Of a stretch of DNA of 64,000 bases, positions 24,327-33,886 are shown in pieces. The position numbers were made by a program, and so were the translations under genes. Location: the NCBI RefSeq assembly GCF_013033965.1, contig NZ_WQFE01000003.1, positions 124,001-188,000 on the forward strand. The letters are read 5' to 3'. This DNA is from Ruegeria atlantica (lineage in GTDB: Bacteria; Pseudomonadota; Alphaproteobacteria; Rhodobacterales; Rhodobacteraceae). Positions within the stretch are counted from its first letter, which is position 1, and each line of letters begins with the position of its first letter. The notes below the pieces were generated by a model. It was not told where the DNA came from. It saw nothing but the letters and a program-made list of their open reading frames with translations, and searched no databases.

Positions 24327-26111
24327 TCATTTATTCTGAGCTGCGCCTGCGCCACGGGGAATACGCACGCTTTCGACCAATTCGACGATCTCCGGCGGAG
24401 TCTCTTTGGTCATTCCGGCGACGACGTAGGCAACGCCGAAGTTGATCATCGCACCGATGGCGCCGAACGAGGTCGACTTGATCGGACCCAGCAGCGGATC
24501 AGCATCGGTGAACGAGTTGGTGTCCGGAATGAACAGCCAGCCCTTGTGCAGGAAGATGTAGACCAGGGTTACGGTCAGACCGGCCAGCATACCTGCAACC
24601 GCGCCGGTGTTGTTGATGCGGGTCGAGAAGATCCCCATCATCAGCGCCGGGAAGATCGAGGCCGCCGCCAGACCGAAGGCCAAGGCCACGGTTTGCGCTG
24701 CAAAGCCCGGTGGGTTCAGACCCAGATAGGTTGCAACGACGATGGCAACGGCCATGGCGATCCGCGCCGCCAGCAGCTCTCCCTTTTCCGAGATCTGCGG
24801 GTTGATCGCGCCTTTCACAAGGTCGTGGGACACCGCCGACGAGATCGCCAGCAACAGACCCGCAGCGGTCGACAGAGCAGCCGCAAGACCACCGGCAGCG
24901 ACCAGACCGATCACCCAACCCGGCAGGTTGGCGATCTCGGGGTTTGCCAGAACCAGGATGTCACGGTTGAACTTAGTCAGCTCGTTACCAACCCAGCCTT
25001 TTTCTTCGGCAAGTGCCTGCATGTCGGCATTCTTGTCGTTGTAGTACTGGATCTTGCCGTCGCCGTTCTTGTCTTCCCAGTCCAGCAGACCGGTTTTCTG
25101 CCAGGTCTGCATCCAGTCATAGCGCGGATCGGTATCGATCGCTTCGACCGAAACAGCGCCACCTTCAATGCCACCGTTGGGCCACATCATGTCGGTGATG
25201 TTCAGACGCGCCATTGCGCCAACCGCAGGGGCGGTCAGGTATAGCAGCGCAATAAAGACCAGCGTCCAGCCAGCCGACCAGCGGGCGTCGGACACTTTCG
25301 GCACGGTGAAGAAGCGCATGATCACGTGCGGCAGACCGGCGGTACCGATCATCAGCGACAGCGTGAACAGAACCATGTTCAGCGTGTTCGAATGGTGGGC
25401 GGTATACTCGGCAAAGCCCAGCTCGGTTACGATCGCATCCAACTTGGTCAGCAGTGGCTCACCACTTGCAGTGTCGCTGAACAGACCCAGCGCCGGAACC
25501 GGCGTACCGGTCAGCTGCAGGGAGATGAAGATCGCCGGGATGGTGTAGGCGGTGATCAGCACGCAGTACTGAGCGACCTGAGTGTAGGTCACGCCCTTCA
25601 TCCCACCGAACACCGCGTAGGCAAACACAACACAGGCACCGATCAGAAGACCGGAAGTGTTCGACACTTCAAGGAAGCGGCCAAAAGCCACGCCCACGCC
25701 GGTCATCTGACCGATCACGTAGGTCACCGACGCAACGATCAGACAGATCACTGCAACGACGCGTGCGGTCTGGCTGTAGAAACGGTCGCCGATGAACTCC
25801 GAGACAGTGTACTTGCCGAACTTACGCAGATAGGGCGCAAGCAGCAGAGCCAGCAGCACGTAGCCACCGGTCCAACCCATCAGGAAGGTCGAGTTGTCAT
25901 AGCCGGTGAAGGCGATGAGGCCCGCCATCGAGATGAACGAGGCCGCGGACATCCAATCCGCCGCGGTCGCCATACCGTTGGTGACCGGGTGAACGCCGCG
26001 ACCGGCGGCGTAGAACTCGGACGTGGAACCCGCACGGGCCCAGATCGCGATGCCGATGTACAGCGCAAATGACGCGCCGACAAAGAGCAGGTTGATGGTA
26101 AACTGATCCAT
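24327..26111 (-). CDS. Sodium:solute symporter (acetate-type, VC_2705 subfamily)
   Basis: This 594-residue inner-membrane protein of the SSS family has about 13 helices. Characteristic segments are ATAADWMSAASFISMAGLIAF-type helix 2 (residues 48-68), GLPHVIMRFFTV, and GLAAALSTAAGLLLAISSAVSHD. A hydrophilic insert of about 60 residues (around 315-375) with an acidic DWEDKNGDGKIQYYND stretch looks like an EF-hand-type loop. The 5-bp spacing to the DUF4212 gene is the standard pairing for this subfamily. Acetate or another short carboxylate is the expected substrate, supported by nearby acs. Confidence 0.9.
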   Translation of the reverse strand: MDQFTINLLFVGASFALYIGIAIWARAGSTSEFYAAGRGVHPVTNGMATAADWMSAASFISMAGLIAFTGYDNSTFLMGWTGGYVLLALLLAPYLRKFGKYTVSEFIGDRFYSQTARVVAVICLIVASVTYVIGQMTGVGVAFGRFLEVSNTSGLLIGACVVFAYAVFGGMKGVTYTQVAQYCVLITAYTIPAIFISLQLTGTPVPALGLFSDTASGEPLLTKLDAIVTELGFAEYTAHHSNTLNMVLFTLSLMIGTAGLPHVIMRFFTVPKVSDARWSAGWTLVFIALLYLTAPAVGAMARLNITDMMWPNGGIEGGAVSVEAIDTDPRYDWMQTWQKTGLLDWEDKNGDGKIQYYNDKNADMQALAEEKGWVGNELTKFNRDILVLANPEIANLPGWVIGLVAAGGLAAALSTAAGLLLAISSAVSHDLVKGAINPQISEKGELLAARIAMAVAIVVATYLGLNPPGFAAQTVALAFGLAAASIFPALMMGIFSTRINNTGAVAGMLAGLTVTLVYIFLHKGWLFIPDTNSFTDADPLLGPIKSTSFGAIGAMINFGVAYVVAGMTKETPPEIVELVESVRIPRGAGAAQNK

Positions 26112-26116
26112 TCCGC

Positions 26117-26401
26117 TTACTCCTCATCCACGCCGTATTCGGCGTCCAGCTTGTTCATGCGCCAGGCGTAGTTGAAGATCAGCACCAGAAAGACCAGGAT
26201 CGAGCCCTGCTGAGCGAACCAAAAGCCGAGATCAGTGCCGCCGACGGCGATGCCGGACAGCAACGGACGCAGCAGTATGCCGAATCCAAAAGACACCAGC
26301 GCCCAGATCACAAGGCTGATGTAGATGAGACGCAGGTTAGCCTGCCAATAGCCCTTGTCGGCTTCGGCAGTCTGCGCGGAGTGGGTTGTTTGATCCGCCA
26401 T
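26117..26401 (-). CDS. DUF4212 protein, small subunit of the symporter
   Basis: This 94-residue membrane protein has two helices (about 18-40 and 60-80). The motif YWQANLRLIYISLVIWALVSFGFG is typical of DUF4212, the small companion of VC_2705-type symporters. ATG 26401 has AAGGAGG upstream; the upstream in-frame ATG at 26428 overlaps that site. It leads the symporter operon. Confidence 0.9.
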   Translation of the reverse strand: MADQTTHSAQTAEADKGYWQANLRLIYISLVIWALVSFGFGILLRPLLSGIAVGGTDLGFWFAQQGSILVFLVLIFNYAWRMNKLDAEYGVDEE

Positions 26402-26585
26402 TGCGGGTTCCTCCTTCGCTTCCTCCATGGGCGACCCGTTGTCCTAAACCTCCAACGCGCGGGGCCGCTTTTCGATATGCCGAATGCCCGCGTGGCATCA
26501 GGCAAGACTTCTCCGGTCCGCCAGGGCGGTCCATTGAAGTTTTCCTTTAGGAATTGGGCCCTTATTCAGGGCAGGCCGTCTTCCC

Positions 26586-27269
26586 TTAGCTCATGGCATC
26601 GTTGACGATCCGTTCCAGATTGCCTGCGATGTCATCGATATTGCCCATGGCGTTCAGGCCTTTCAGAACCCCATGGTCTTGGTAATAAGTAATCAGCGGC
26701 GCGGTTTGCGTGTGATACGCCGCCAGCCGCGAGGCCACGGTTTCGGCGTTGTCATCGGCACGACGCTTGAATTCCGTGCTGCCGCATTTGTCGCATTTTC
26801 CTTCAACGGCAGGGACCTTGAACGTATCGTGGAACCCTTCGCCACAACCGGCGCAGGTGTACCGACCCGAGATACGGATCACCATTTCACCATCCTCGAC
26901 CTCCAGGCTGATGGCGGCGTTGATCCTTTGCCCTGTCTCCGACAGCAACGCGTCCAGCGCCTCGGCCTGAACCGTGGTGCGCGGAAAACCGTCGAGGATG
27001 ACACCCTTGGCGCAGTCCGGTTCAGCTAGGCGATCACGAAGGATGGCAATGACGATGTCGTCGCTGACCAGATCACCAGCTTCCATCACGGCCTTCGCGG
27101 CTTTGCCGGCCTCGGTCCCAGCGGCGACAGCAGCACGCAACAGGTCACCTGTGCTGAGTTGAACCAAGCCGAACTTGTCCTCAAGCATCCGGGCCTGTGT
27201 TCCCTTCCCGGCACCCGGAGGGCCGAGAAGGATCAGAACAGCGGGTGTGGTGATCGTGGCAGCGTCCAT
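26586..27269 (-). CDS. adk: Adenylate kinase
   Basis: This 227-residue enzyme interconverts ATP + AMP and 2 ADP. It has the P-loop GPPGAGKGTQA, the AMP site DGFPRTTVQAEAL, and a long LID whose zinc-ribbon cysteines (CAGC, then CDKC) are retained. ATG 27269 has GAGGAC just upstream; a longer start at 27299 would overlap the acs end. Placement 7 bp after acs makes sense because acetyl-CoA synthetase yields AMP. Many bacteria have another adk in the ribosomal-protein operon; this one may be an additional copy. Confidence 0.92.
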   Translation of the reverse strand: MDAATITTPAVLILLGPPGAGKGTQARMLEDKFGLVQLSTGDLLRAAVAAGTEAGKAAKAVMEAGDLVSDDIVIAILRDRLAEPDCAKGVILDGFPRTTVQAEALDALLSETGQRINAAISLEVEDGEMVIRISGRYTCAGCGEGFHDTFKVPAVEGKCDKCGSTEFKRRADDNAETVASRLAAYHTQTAPLITYYQDHGVLKGLNAMGNIDDIAGNLERIVNDAMS

Positions 27270-27276
27270 CACGTCC

Positions 27277-29241
27277 TCACTTGTTTGCGCGGTTTTCAAT
27301 CAGGTCTTCGACGACCGACGGATCGGCAAGGGTCGAGGTGTCGCCCAGCGAGCCAAAATCATTCTCGGCAATCTTGCGCAGGATACGGCGCATGATCTTG
27401 CCCGAGCGGGTCTTGGGCAGGCCGGGGGCCCATTGGATCACGTCAGGCGATGCAATCGGGCCGATCTCGGTCCGAACCCATGTGCGCAGCTCTTTCAGCA
27501 GCTCGTCCGAAGGCTCGCGGTCATTCATCAAAGTGACATAGCAATAGATACCTTGTCCTTTGATTTCATGTGGGTAGCCAACCACAGCGGCCTCGGCCAC
27601 AGCGGCATGCGCAACCAGAGCGCTTTCGACCTCGGCCGTGCCCATGCGGTGACCCGAGACGTTGATCACATCGTCAACACGGCCAGTGATCCAATAGTCA
27701 CCATCTTCGTCCCGGCGACACCCGTCACCGGTGAAATAGTAACCTTTGTAGTCTGAGAAATAGGTCTTCTCGAACCGTTCGTGATCGCCCCAGACAGTGC
27801 GCATCTGGCCGGGCCAGCTGTCTCTGATGCACAGGACGCCTTCGACACCATTTCCATTGATTTCGACGCCCGATTGAGGGTCGAGAACCACGGGCTGAAT
27901 GCCGAAGAACGGTTTCATGGCCGAGCCTGGCTTCATCGCATGTGCGCCGGGCAGGGGGGTCATCAGGTGACCGCCGGTTTCGGTCTGCCACCAGGTGTCT
28001 ACGATGGGGCAGCGTCCGCCGCCGACTACCTCGTTATACCAGTTCCAGGCTTCGGGGTTGATCGGTTCGCCCACGGTGCCAAGTAGGCGAAGATCGCTGA
28101 GGTCGTGCTTTTCTACCCACTCGTTACCCTGACCCATCAGGGCGCGGATTGCGGTCGGCGCCGTGTAGAATTGGTTGACCTTGTGCTTGGCGCAGACCTC
28201 CCAGAAACGACCCGCGTCGGGATAGGTGGGAACGCCTTCAAACATCAGCGTGGTCGCGCCGTTGGCCAGCGGGCCATAGACAATATAGCTGTGCCCGGTG
28301 ACCCAGCCCACGTCAGCCGTGCACCAGTAGATATCGCCTTCGTGGTAATCGAAGGTAACCTCATGGGTCAGCGAGGCAAAAACCAGATAGCCACCAGTGG
28401 TGTGAACGACACCTTTGGGCTGTCCGGTTGAACCAGACGTGTAGAGGATAAACAGCGGATCCTCAGCGTTCATCTCGGCAGGCGCGCAATAGTCGTCGGC
28501 CTCAAGCGCCATTTCATTGTAGTCGAAATCCCGACCGTCGATCCATGTGGTCTGACCACCTGTGCGCTTGACCACCAGACATTTCACCGTGTCCTTGCAG
28601 TGCAGCAGGGCGGCGTCTGCATTGGACTTCAACGGGGTCTTTCGACCGCCACGGGGCGCTTCGTCAGCGGTAATGAGGACCTTCGCGTCGCAGCCATTCA
28701 CGCGGGCTGCCAGTGCGTCCGGAGAAAACCCCGCAAAAACGATCGAGTGGATTGCGCCAATCCGAGCGCAGGCCAGCATCGCATAGGCGGCCTCGGGGAT
28801 CATTGGCATGTAGATCACGACGCGGTCGCCTTTGCGCACACCCATCGATTCCAGAATGTTCGCCATCCGGCAGGTGCGGCGATGCAGCTCAGCATAAGTG
28901 ATGTGCTGCGCCTGATCATTCGGATCGTCCGGCTCCCAGATGATCGCGGTCTGATCGCCGCGGGTTTCCAGATGCCGGTCCAGGCAGTTGGCCGAAACGT
29001 TCAATGTGCCGTCGGCATACCAGTTGATTCCGACCGAGCCGAAATCATAGCTGACGTCTTTGACTTGGGTATAGGGCTTGATCCAGTTGATCCGCTTGCC
29101 TTGTTCGTCCCAGAACGCGACGGGGTCGTTGATCGAGGCTGTGTACATCTCATTGTATTTTTCAGCATTTACATGCGCGCGAGCAACGGTTTCGGCGGAC
29201 GGCGGAAAAGTATTGGCTTCTGCCTTGGCAGCGGTTGTCAT
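27277..29241 (-). CDS. acs: Acetyl-CoA synthetase (acetate-CoA ligase)
   Basis: This 654-residue enzyme activates acetate to acetyl-CoA through acetyl-AMP. Core motifs are [15 protein letters not shown] (P-loop), the [17 protein letters not shown] segment, and the C-terminal [17 protein letters not shown] with the acetylatable lysine. The start ATG 29241 is marked by GGGAGGAG 7 bases before it; the longer open frame upstream lacks a site. It heads the acs-adk-DUF4212-symporter block for acetate uptake and use. Confidence 0.96.
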   Translation of the reverse strand: MTTAAKAEANTFPPSAETVARAHVNAEKYNEMYTASINDPVAFWDEQGKRINWIKPYTQVKDVSYDFGSVGINWYADGTLNVSANCLDRHLETRGDQTAIIWEPDDPNDQAQHITYAELHRRTCRMANILESMGVRKGDRVVIYMPMIPEAAYAMLACARIGAIHSIVFAGFSPDALAARVNGCDAKVLITADEAPRGGRKTPLKSNADAALLHCKDTVKCLVVKRTGGQTTWIDGRDFDYNEMALEADDYCAPAEMNAEDPLFILYTSGSTGQPKGVVHTTGGYLVFASLTHEVTFDYHEGDIYWCTADVGWVTGHSYIVYGPLANGATTLMFEGVPTYPDAGRFWEVCAKHKVNQFYTAPTAIRALMGQGNEWVEKHDLSDLRLLGTVGEPINPEAWNWYNEVVGGGRCPIVDTWWQTETGGHLMTPLPGAHAMKPGSAMKPFFGIQPVVLDPQSGVEINGNGVEGVLCIRDSWPGQMRTVWGDHERFEKTYFSDYKGYYFTGDGCRRDEDGDYWITGRVDDVINVSGHRMGTAEVESALVAHAAVAEAAVVGYPHEIKGQGIYCYVTLMNDREPSDELLKELRTWVRTEIGPIASPDVIQWAPGLPKTRSGKIMRRILRKIAENDFGSLGDTSTLADPSVVEDLIENRANK

Positions 29242-29668
29242 TCTGAGGCTCCTCCCTCTGGACCATATTGAATCAGATCGATTTTGCCTGCTGAACTGGC
29301 GATGTCGATCCGTTTCCTCCCTGTACGCAATAATACGGAGAGCTGAAAACAAGGAAATAAATTACCGATTTTTCACGATTAGTTTGTAAATAATTTTTAT
29401 GCCATTCTGGTGATTAGTAAACAAATTGAAACTATGTGAAAAAATATGTGGGTAATCAAGATTTTGAGTGTAACGAAATTTCGTCAGAAATTTGGGCGTG
29501 CTGTTCCAAGTAAATTGTATCTAACACTCATCTTTTAGTTGTTAGCGCATAACCGCCTCGTCCCTTAGTGACCGCGATTGCTGACCGGGGGTTGGCACAT
29601 TCAAATGTTGGCGCTAGCTTTGATCGCAAGCGCCCCGGCAAGGGGGTGCAGCAATGGGAGAAATCAAT
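29242..29668. other. AT-rich divergent intergenic region (acs / dctP)
   Basis: This 427-bp gap has no credible gene. Its centre (29340-29530) is much richer in A and T than its surroundings. It contains two copies of GATTAGT (29377 and 29412), each followed by an A/T-rich stretch with TTTGT or ACAAA. Both acs and the TRAP operon must be driven from here. I see no textbook promoter or named operator that I would stand by. Confidence 0.6.
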
Positions 29669-30685
29669 ATGAAAAAGATTTTGAGCGGCTCAGCTGTGGC
29701 CGCTTTGTGCGTTGCCTTCGTGTCCGAGGCAGCCGCAACCGAATGGAATGCCTCTGTCTGGGGCAAACGCCGCGCGTTCACTGAGCATGTCGAGAAACTG
29801 GCTGAACTGGTCAGTGAAAAAACCAATGGCGATTTCACCATCAATGTCAGCTATGGCGGCCTGTCCAAACCGCGCGAAAATCTGGATGGAATCGAGATCG
29901 GCGCGTTTGAGATGGCGCAGTTCTGTGCCGGTTACCATCGTGACAAAAACCGCGCGATTACAGTTCTGGAACTGCCGTTCCTGGGTGTGAACAACCTGGA
30001 TGAGGAAGTGGCGGTCAGCCACGCGGTTTACGATCACCCGGCCGTCAAGGATGAGATGGCGCAGTGGAATGCGCGTATCATCATGACGTCACCTATGCCG
30101 CAATACAATATCGTCGGAACCGGCGATCCGCGGGATGAACTTGCCGAATTCGACGGTATGCGCGTCCGCGCCACAGGTGGTCTGGGCAAGGCTTTTGAGG
30201 CGGTTGGCGGAGTGCCGACTTCGGTGCCTGCAACCGAGGCTTTCAATGCGATGGAATCCGGCGTCGTTGACACGGTTGCCTTTGCGCAGCACGCGCACCT
30301 GTCCTTTGGCACCATCAACGAGGCGGATTGGTGGACGGCCAACCTGAACCCCGGCACCGTGAACTGCCCGGTCGTGGTCAACATCGACGCCTATGAGGCA
30401 TTGCCCGCAGAACATCGCGAGGCGCTGGACAGCTCGATTGACGAAGCGATTGATCATTATCTGGCCAATTATGGGTCGCTGCTGGAACAGTGGGACAGCG
30501 TATTGGATGAAAAGGGCGTCAAAAAGGTACAGATCGACGACGCCGTGATCGCCGAGTTCCGTACCAAGGCCGCTGATCCGATCCGCGAGCAGTGGATCGC
30601 GGATATGTCCGCTCAGGGTCTGCCTGCGCAGGACCTGTACGACCTGGTCCAATCCACGTTGGAACAGCAGCGTAGCGGCAACTAA
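29669..30685 (+). CDS. dctP: TRAP transporter substrate-binding protein (DctP family)
   Basis: This 338-residue periplasmic protein has a signal peptide cut near AAA-TEWN (about residue 24). The family signature is around residues 150-170 (DELAEFDGMRVRATGGLGKAFEAVGG), with the conserved Arg that clamps a carboxylate ligand. ATG 29669 has GGGAG 8 bases upstream and is preferred to ATG 29654. It feeds the two permeases that follow. The substrate is unknown; the next genes are for arginine/ornithine use but lie on the other strand. Confidence 0.92.
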   Translation: MKKILSGSAVAALCVAFVSEAAATEWNASVWGKRRAFTEHVEKLAELVSEKTNGDFTINVSYGGLSKPRENLDGIEIGAFEMAQFCAGYHRDKNRAITVLELPFLGVNNLDEEVAVSHAVYDHPAVKDEMAQWNARIIMTSPMPQYNIVGTGDPRDELAEFDGMRVRATGGLGKAFEAVGGVPTSVPATEAFNAMESGVVDTVAFAQHAHLSFGTINEADWWTANLNPGTVNCPVVVNIDAYEALPAEHREALDSSIDEAIDHYLANYGSLLEQWDSVLDEKGVKKVQIDDAVIAEFRTKAADPIREQWIADMSAQGLPAQDLYDLVQSTLEQQRSGN

Positions 30686-30694
30686 GCACAAAAT

Positions 30695-30718
30695 CCGGGT
30701 GCCCATCGGGGCGCCCGG
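30695..30718 (+). terminator. Intercistronic stem-loop between dctP and dctQ
   Basis: A 9-bp stem (CCGGGTGCC / GGCGCCCGG, one G-T pair) starts 9 bases after the dctP stop, with no T-run behind it. It probably protects or partly attenuates the transcript so that binding protein is made in excess over the permeases. Confidence 0.55.
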
Positions 30719-30747
30719 ACACCACTAAAATACAGGGGACCACCGCA

Positions 30748-31377
30748 ATGGCAGGACAGGCCACGGTGCTTGAGGACGGCAGCCTCCTTAGTTCATTGGA
30801 TCGTAAATTGCTGAGGTTAGAGCGTTTTCTGGCTCTGATCAGCGGTATCGCCGTGTTTGGGCTTATGGTTTTGGCGGTGGTCTCGGTTAGCGGGCGAAAT
30901 GCGATCAACGCGCCCTTGCCCGGTTATGTCGACTGGATCGAACAGGCGATGCCGTTGATTGCGTTTTTGGGCATTTCATATGTTCAGCGCGATGGCGGTC
31001 ATATCCGGATGGACATTGTCATCTCGCGCCTGCACGGGAGGGCACTTTGGCTGTTCGAGCTGATCTCAGTCATTCTGATTCTGGTACTGATGCTGGCGCT
31101 GGTCTGGGGCAGTTGGTCCCACTTTGACCGCTCATTCGATTTTGGCGCGCCATTGTGGAGCCGGGACAGTTCGATCGATATCGGTATCCCGCTCTGGCCA
31201 GCCAAGCTGCTAGCACCTGTGGCATTCTCGGTGCTGTGCCTGCGGCTGTTGCTGCAGGTCTGGGGATATGGGCGCGCGCTGATCGTAGGCGCCGAAAGTC
31301 CCGTGGCCGTACCGTTGATCCAGGATGCGGCCGCGCAGGCCGCTGCCGAGGCCGAGCAATTCGAAGGGCAGGACTAG
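30748..31377 (+). CDS. dctQ: TRAP transporter small permease (DctQ)
   Basis: This 209-residue membrane protein has four helices (about 30-52, 65-80, 105-125 and 150-175). The DctQ signature W-I-E-Q-A-M-P-L-I-A-F-L-G-I-S-Y-V-Q-R-D-G-G-H-I occurs at residues 69-91. The C terminus carries an alanine/glutamate-rich tail. It lies 3 bp before dctM. Confidence 0.92.
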   Translation: MAGQATVLEDGSLLSSLDRKLLRLERFLALISGIAVFGLMVLAVVSVSGRNAINAPLPGYVDWIEQAMPLIAFLGISYVQRDGGHIRMDIVISRLHGRALWLFELISVILILVLMLALVWGSWSHFDRSFDFGAPLWSRDSSIDIGIPLWPAKLLAPVAFSVLCLRLLLQVWGYGRALIVGAESPVAVPLIQDAAAQAAAEAEQFEGQD

Positions 31378-31380
31378 CAC

Positions 31381-32784
31381 ATGGACACGATAGAGATTGG
31401 CCTGTGGGTCACGGGTGGCCTGCTGGTTCTGGTTGTGACCGGAATGCGCGTGGCCTTTGCGGCGGGTCTTGCGGGACTTGTCGGGCTGGTTTGGATTTTC
31501 TGGGCCAAATTCGGCTACGATCCGGACCGCTTTGGCAAGGCGGTTACGGTTGCTGTTAAGACCGCAGGGCAGGTGCCGCACTCAAAGGTGGCGGCCCATA
31601 CGCTCAGCCTGATCCCCACCTTCATCCTGATTGGTTATCTGGCCTACTACGCAGGCCTGACGCGCGCGCTGTTCGAGGCCGCAAAGCGTTGGGTCGCGTG
31701 GGTTCCCGGGGGGCTGGCGGTTTCGACTGTGTTCGCCACCGCCGGGTTTGCTGCCGTTTCCGGCGCGTCGGTCGCAACCTCGGCCGTGTTCGCCCGGATC
31801 GCAATCCCCGAGATGCTGAAGGTCGGTTACAACAAGCAATTCGCGGCCGGAGTAGTCGCGGCAGGCGGTACACTGGCATCACTGATCCCACCATCCGCGA
31901 TCCTTGTGATCTATGCGATAATCGTCGAGCAGGATGTCGGCAAGCTGCTGCTCGCCGGATTTATCCCCGGCGCATTCTCTGCTGTTGTTTACGGCCTGCT
32001 GATTGTCGGCATTGCGGTTGTGTTCAAAACCGTCGGTCCGCCGGTCACAGGCTTCACATGGAAGCAACGTTTTGCGTCCTTGCCGGGCGCGTTTCCGATT
32101 GTCGCGGTGATCCTGATCATCATCTGCTTTGTCTATAACCCGTTTGGAGAAAAAGCCTGGGGGACACCGACCGAAGGCGGGGCAATCGGTGCTTTCATCG
32201 TCTTCTGTTTTGCCCTGTTCCACGGGATGCGGTGGCCCGAGTTGAAGTCTGCCCTTCTGGAAACTGCCAAGTTGACCGCAATGATCTTTACCATCATTTG
32301 GGGCGTATTGATTTACGTGCGGTTTCTGGGGTTCGCCGATCTTCCGGGTGCGTTTTCGGACTGGATCACCTCGTTGGAAATGTCGCCGATGCTGATCCTG
32401 ATCTGCATCCTGCTCGCCTATGCGGTCTTGGGCATGTTCATGGACGCCATCGGGATGCTGTTGCTGACGTTGCCAGTGGTCTATCCGGCGGTTATGGCCC
32501 TGAACGGTGGCGAGACCGTCAGCGCCGCAGAAAGCGCCTTTGGCATGTCAGGTCCGATGTGTGCGATATGGTTCGGTATTCTGGTGGTGAAAATGGCCGA
32601 GTTTTGCCTGATCACCCCACCTATTGGTCTGAACTGTTTCGTGGTTGCAGGCGTGCGCCCGGATTTGAGCGTTCAGGACGTGTTCAAAGGCGTAACCCCG
32701 TTCTTCATCGCCGACGGAGTGACAATCGCGCTGCTTGTGGCGTTTCCGGGAATCGTTCTCTACCTGCCGTCGCTAGCCGGATAG
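31381..32784 (+). CDS. dctM: TRAP transporter large permease (DctM)
   Basis: This 467-residue protein has about 12 helices and is the ion-coupled transport subunit. Family features include GLAVSTVFATAGFAAVSGASVATSAVFA at residues 105-130, the loop GYNKQFAAGVVAAGGTLASLIPPSAILVIYA and the closing FCLITPPIGLNCFVVAG. Each of these contains the conserved small-residue hairpin of the family. With dctP and dctQ it forms a complete sodium-driven importer. Confidence 0.93.
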   Translation: MDTIEIGLWVTGGLLVLVVTGMRVAFAAGLAGLVGLVWIFWAKFGYDPDRFGKAVTVAVKTAGQVPHSKVAAHTLSLIPTFILIGYLAYYAGLTRALFEAAKRWVAWVPGGLAVSTVFATAGFAAVSGASVATSAVFARIAIPEMLKVGYNKQFAAGVVAAGGTLASLIPPSAILVIYAIIVEQDVGKLLLAGFIPGAFSAVVYGLLIVGIAVVFKTVGPPVTGFTWKQRFASLPGAFPIVAVILIIICFVYNPFGEKAWGTPTEGGAIGAFIVFCFALFHGMRWPELKSALLETAKLTAMIFTIIWGVLIYVRFLGFADLPGAFSDWITSLEMSPMLILICILLAYAVLGMFMDAIGMLLLTLPVVYPAVMALNGGETVSAAESAFGMSGPMCAIWFGILVVKMAEFCLITPPIGLNCFVVAGVRPDLSVQDVFKGVTPFFIADGVTIALLVAFPGIVLYLPSLAG

Positions 32785-32788
32785 AAAA

Positions 32789-32813
32789 AGCCCCCGGTGG
32801 TGAGCCGGGGGCT
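32789..32813 (-). terminator. Terminator of the arginine-degradation operon
   Basis: A perfect 9-bp stem (AGCCCCCGG / CCGGGGGCT) with a short loop is followed on the reverse strand by TTTTTCTATCC. The hairpin lies 5 bp after dctM and 24 bp past the ornithine cyclodeaminase stop. It ends the reverse operon and may also slow forward transcripts. Confidence 0.8.
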
Positions 32814-32836
32814 AGTCGACGTGAAGTGCGGGTTCT

Positions 32837-33877
32837 TCAGCTTGCCCGCATCAGCATCCCATACAGATCCCGTGGATCATCCGGATCGGCCAGCATGTCC
32901 AAAGGCTCAAAGAAATCAGTGCCTTTGATGGCGGACTGGATGTAGCACAGGGCCGAGAAATCTTCGATCGCGAAGCCAACGCTGTCGAACAAGGTGATCT
33001 GGCGATCATCGCGTCGACCTTCGGCCTGACCGGTCATGACTTGCCACATCTCGGTCACCGGGTGGTTATCTTCCAACGCCTGAATCTCGCCCTCGATGCG
33101 TGTTTGTTCGGGGTACTCAACGAAGATCTCGGACCGCAACAGGATATCGCGATGCAGTTCGGTCTTGCCGGGGCAATCGCCGCCGATCGCGTTGATATGC
33201 ACGCCCGGGCCAACCATATTGTCGGTCAGGATCGTTGCGTACTTCTTGTCTGCCGTGCAGGTGGTGATGATGTGCGCGCCTTCGATGGCGTCTTCGGGCG
33301 TTTTGCACAGCACAACCGTCAGTCCGGAGTTCTTGAGGTTCGCCGCACATTTCTCGGTCGCCGCATGGTCAACGTCGTACAGGCGCACGGTGTCTATGCC
33401 ACACATCGCTTTGAAGGCCAGGCATTGGAATTCGGACTGCGCCCCATTGCCTATCATTGCCATGACACGCGCAGATTTCGGAGCCAGATAGCTGCCTACG
33501 AGCGCCGACGTTGCTGCCGTGCGGAGCGCCGTCAGCATCGTCATCTCGGTCAACAGAGTCGGGTAGCCGGTATAAACATCGGCCAGCAGGCCAAAGGCGG
33601 TCACAGTCTGCAGGCCCTCGGATGTGTTCTTGGGATGGCCATTGACGTATTTGAACCCATAAGCCTCACCATCCGAGGTGGGCATCAGTTCGATCACGCC
33701 GTGGGGTGAGTGGGCCGGGATGCGAGGCGTCTTGTCGAAACTCTCCCAGCGTTTGAAATCAGATTCGATCTGGGCTGCGATCTGAGTGATCATCTTTTCA
33801 AGCCCGATATGGTGCACCAGCCGCATCATGTTGTCGACGGATACAAAGGGCACAAGCGCCTTGTCAGAAGGTTGCAT
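32837..33877 (-). CDS. ocd: Ornithine cyclodeaminase
   Basis: This 346-residue enzyme of the OCD/mu-crystallin family converts L-ornithine to L-proline and ammonia with bound NAD. Visible features are the substrate arginine region (TEMTMLTALRTAATSALVGSYLAP), the Rossmann glycine-rich MIGNGAQSEFQ, and V-D-H-A for the ribose. It is the last gene of the arginase-CtlX-OCD operon, which converts arginine to ornithine and on to proline. Confidence 0.92.
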   Translation of the reverse strand: MQPSDKALVPFVSVDNMMRLVHHIGLEKMITQIAAQIESDFKRWESFDKTPRIPAHSPHGVIELMPTSDGEAYGFKYVNGHPKNTSEGLQTVTAFGLLADVYTGYPTLLTEMTMLTALRTAATSALVGSYLAPKSARVMAMIGNGAQSEFQCLAFKAMCGIDTVRLYDVDHAATEKCAANLKNSGLTVVLCKTPEDAIEGAHIITTCTADKKYATILTDNMVGPGVHINAIGGDCPGKTELHRDILLRSEIFVEYPEQTRIEGEIQALEDNHPVTEMWQVMTGQAEGRRDDRQITLFDSVGFAIEDFSALCYIQSAIKGTDFFEPLDMLADPDDPRDLYGMLMRAS

Positions 33878-33886
33878 CTTGGTCTC

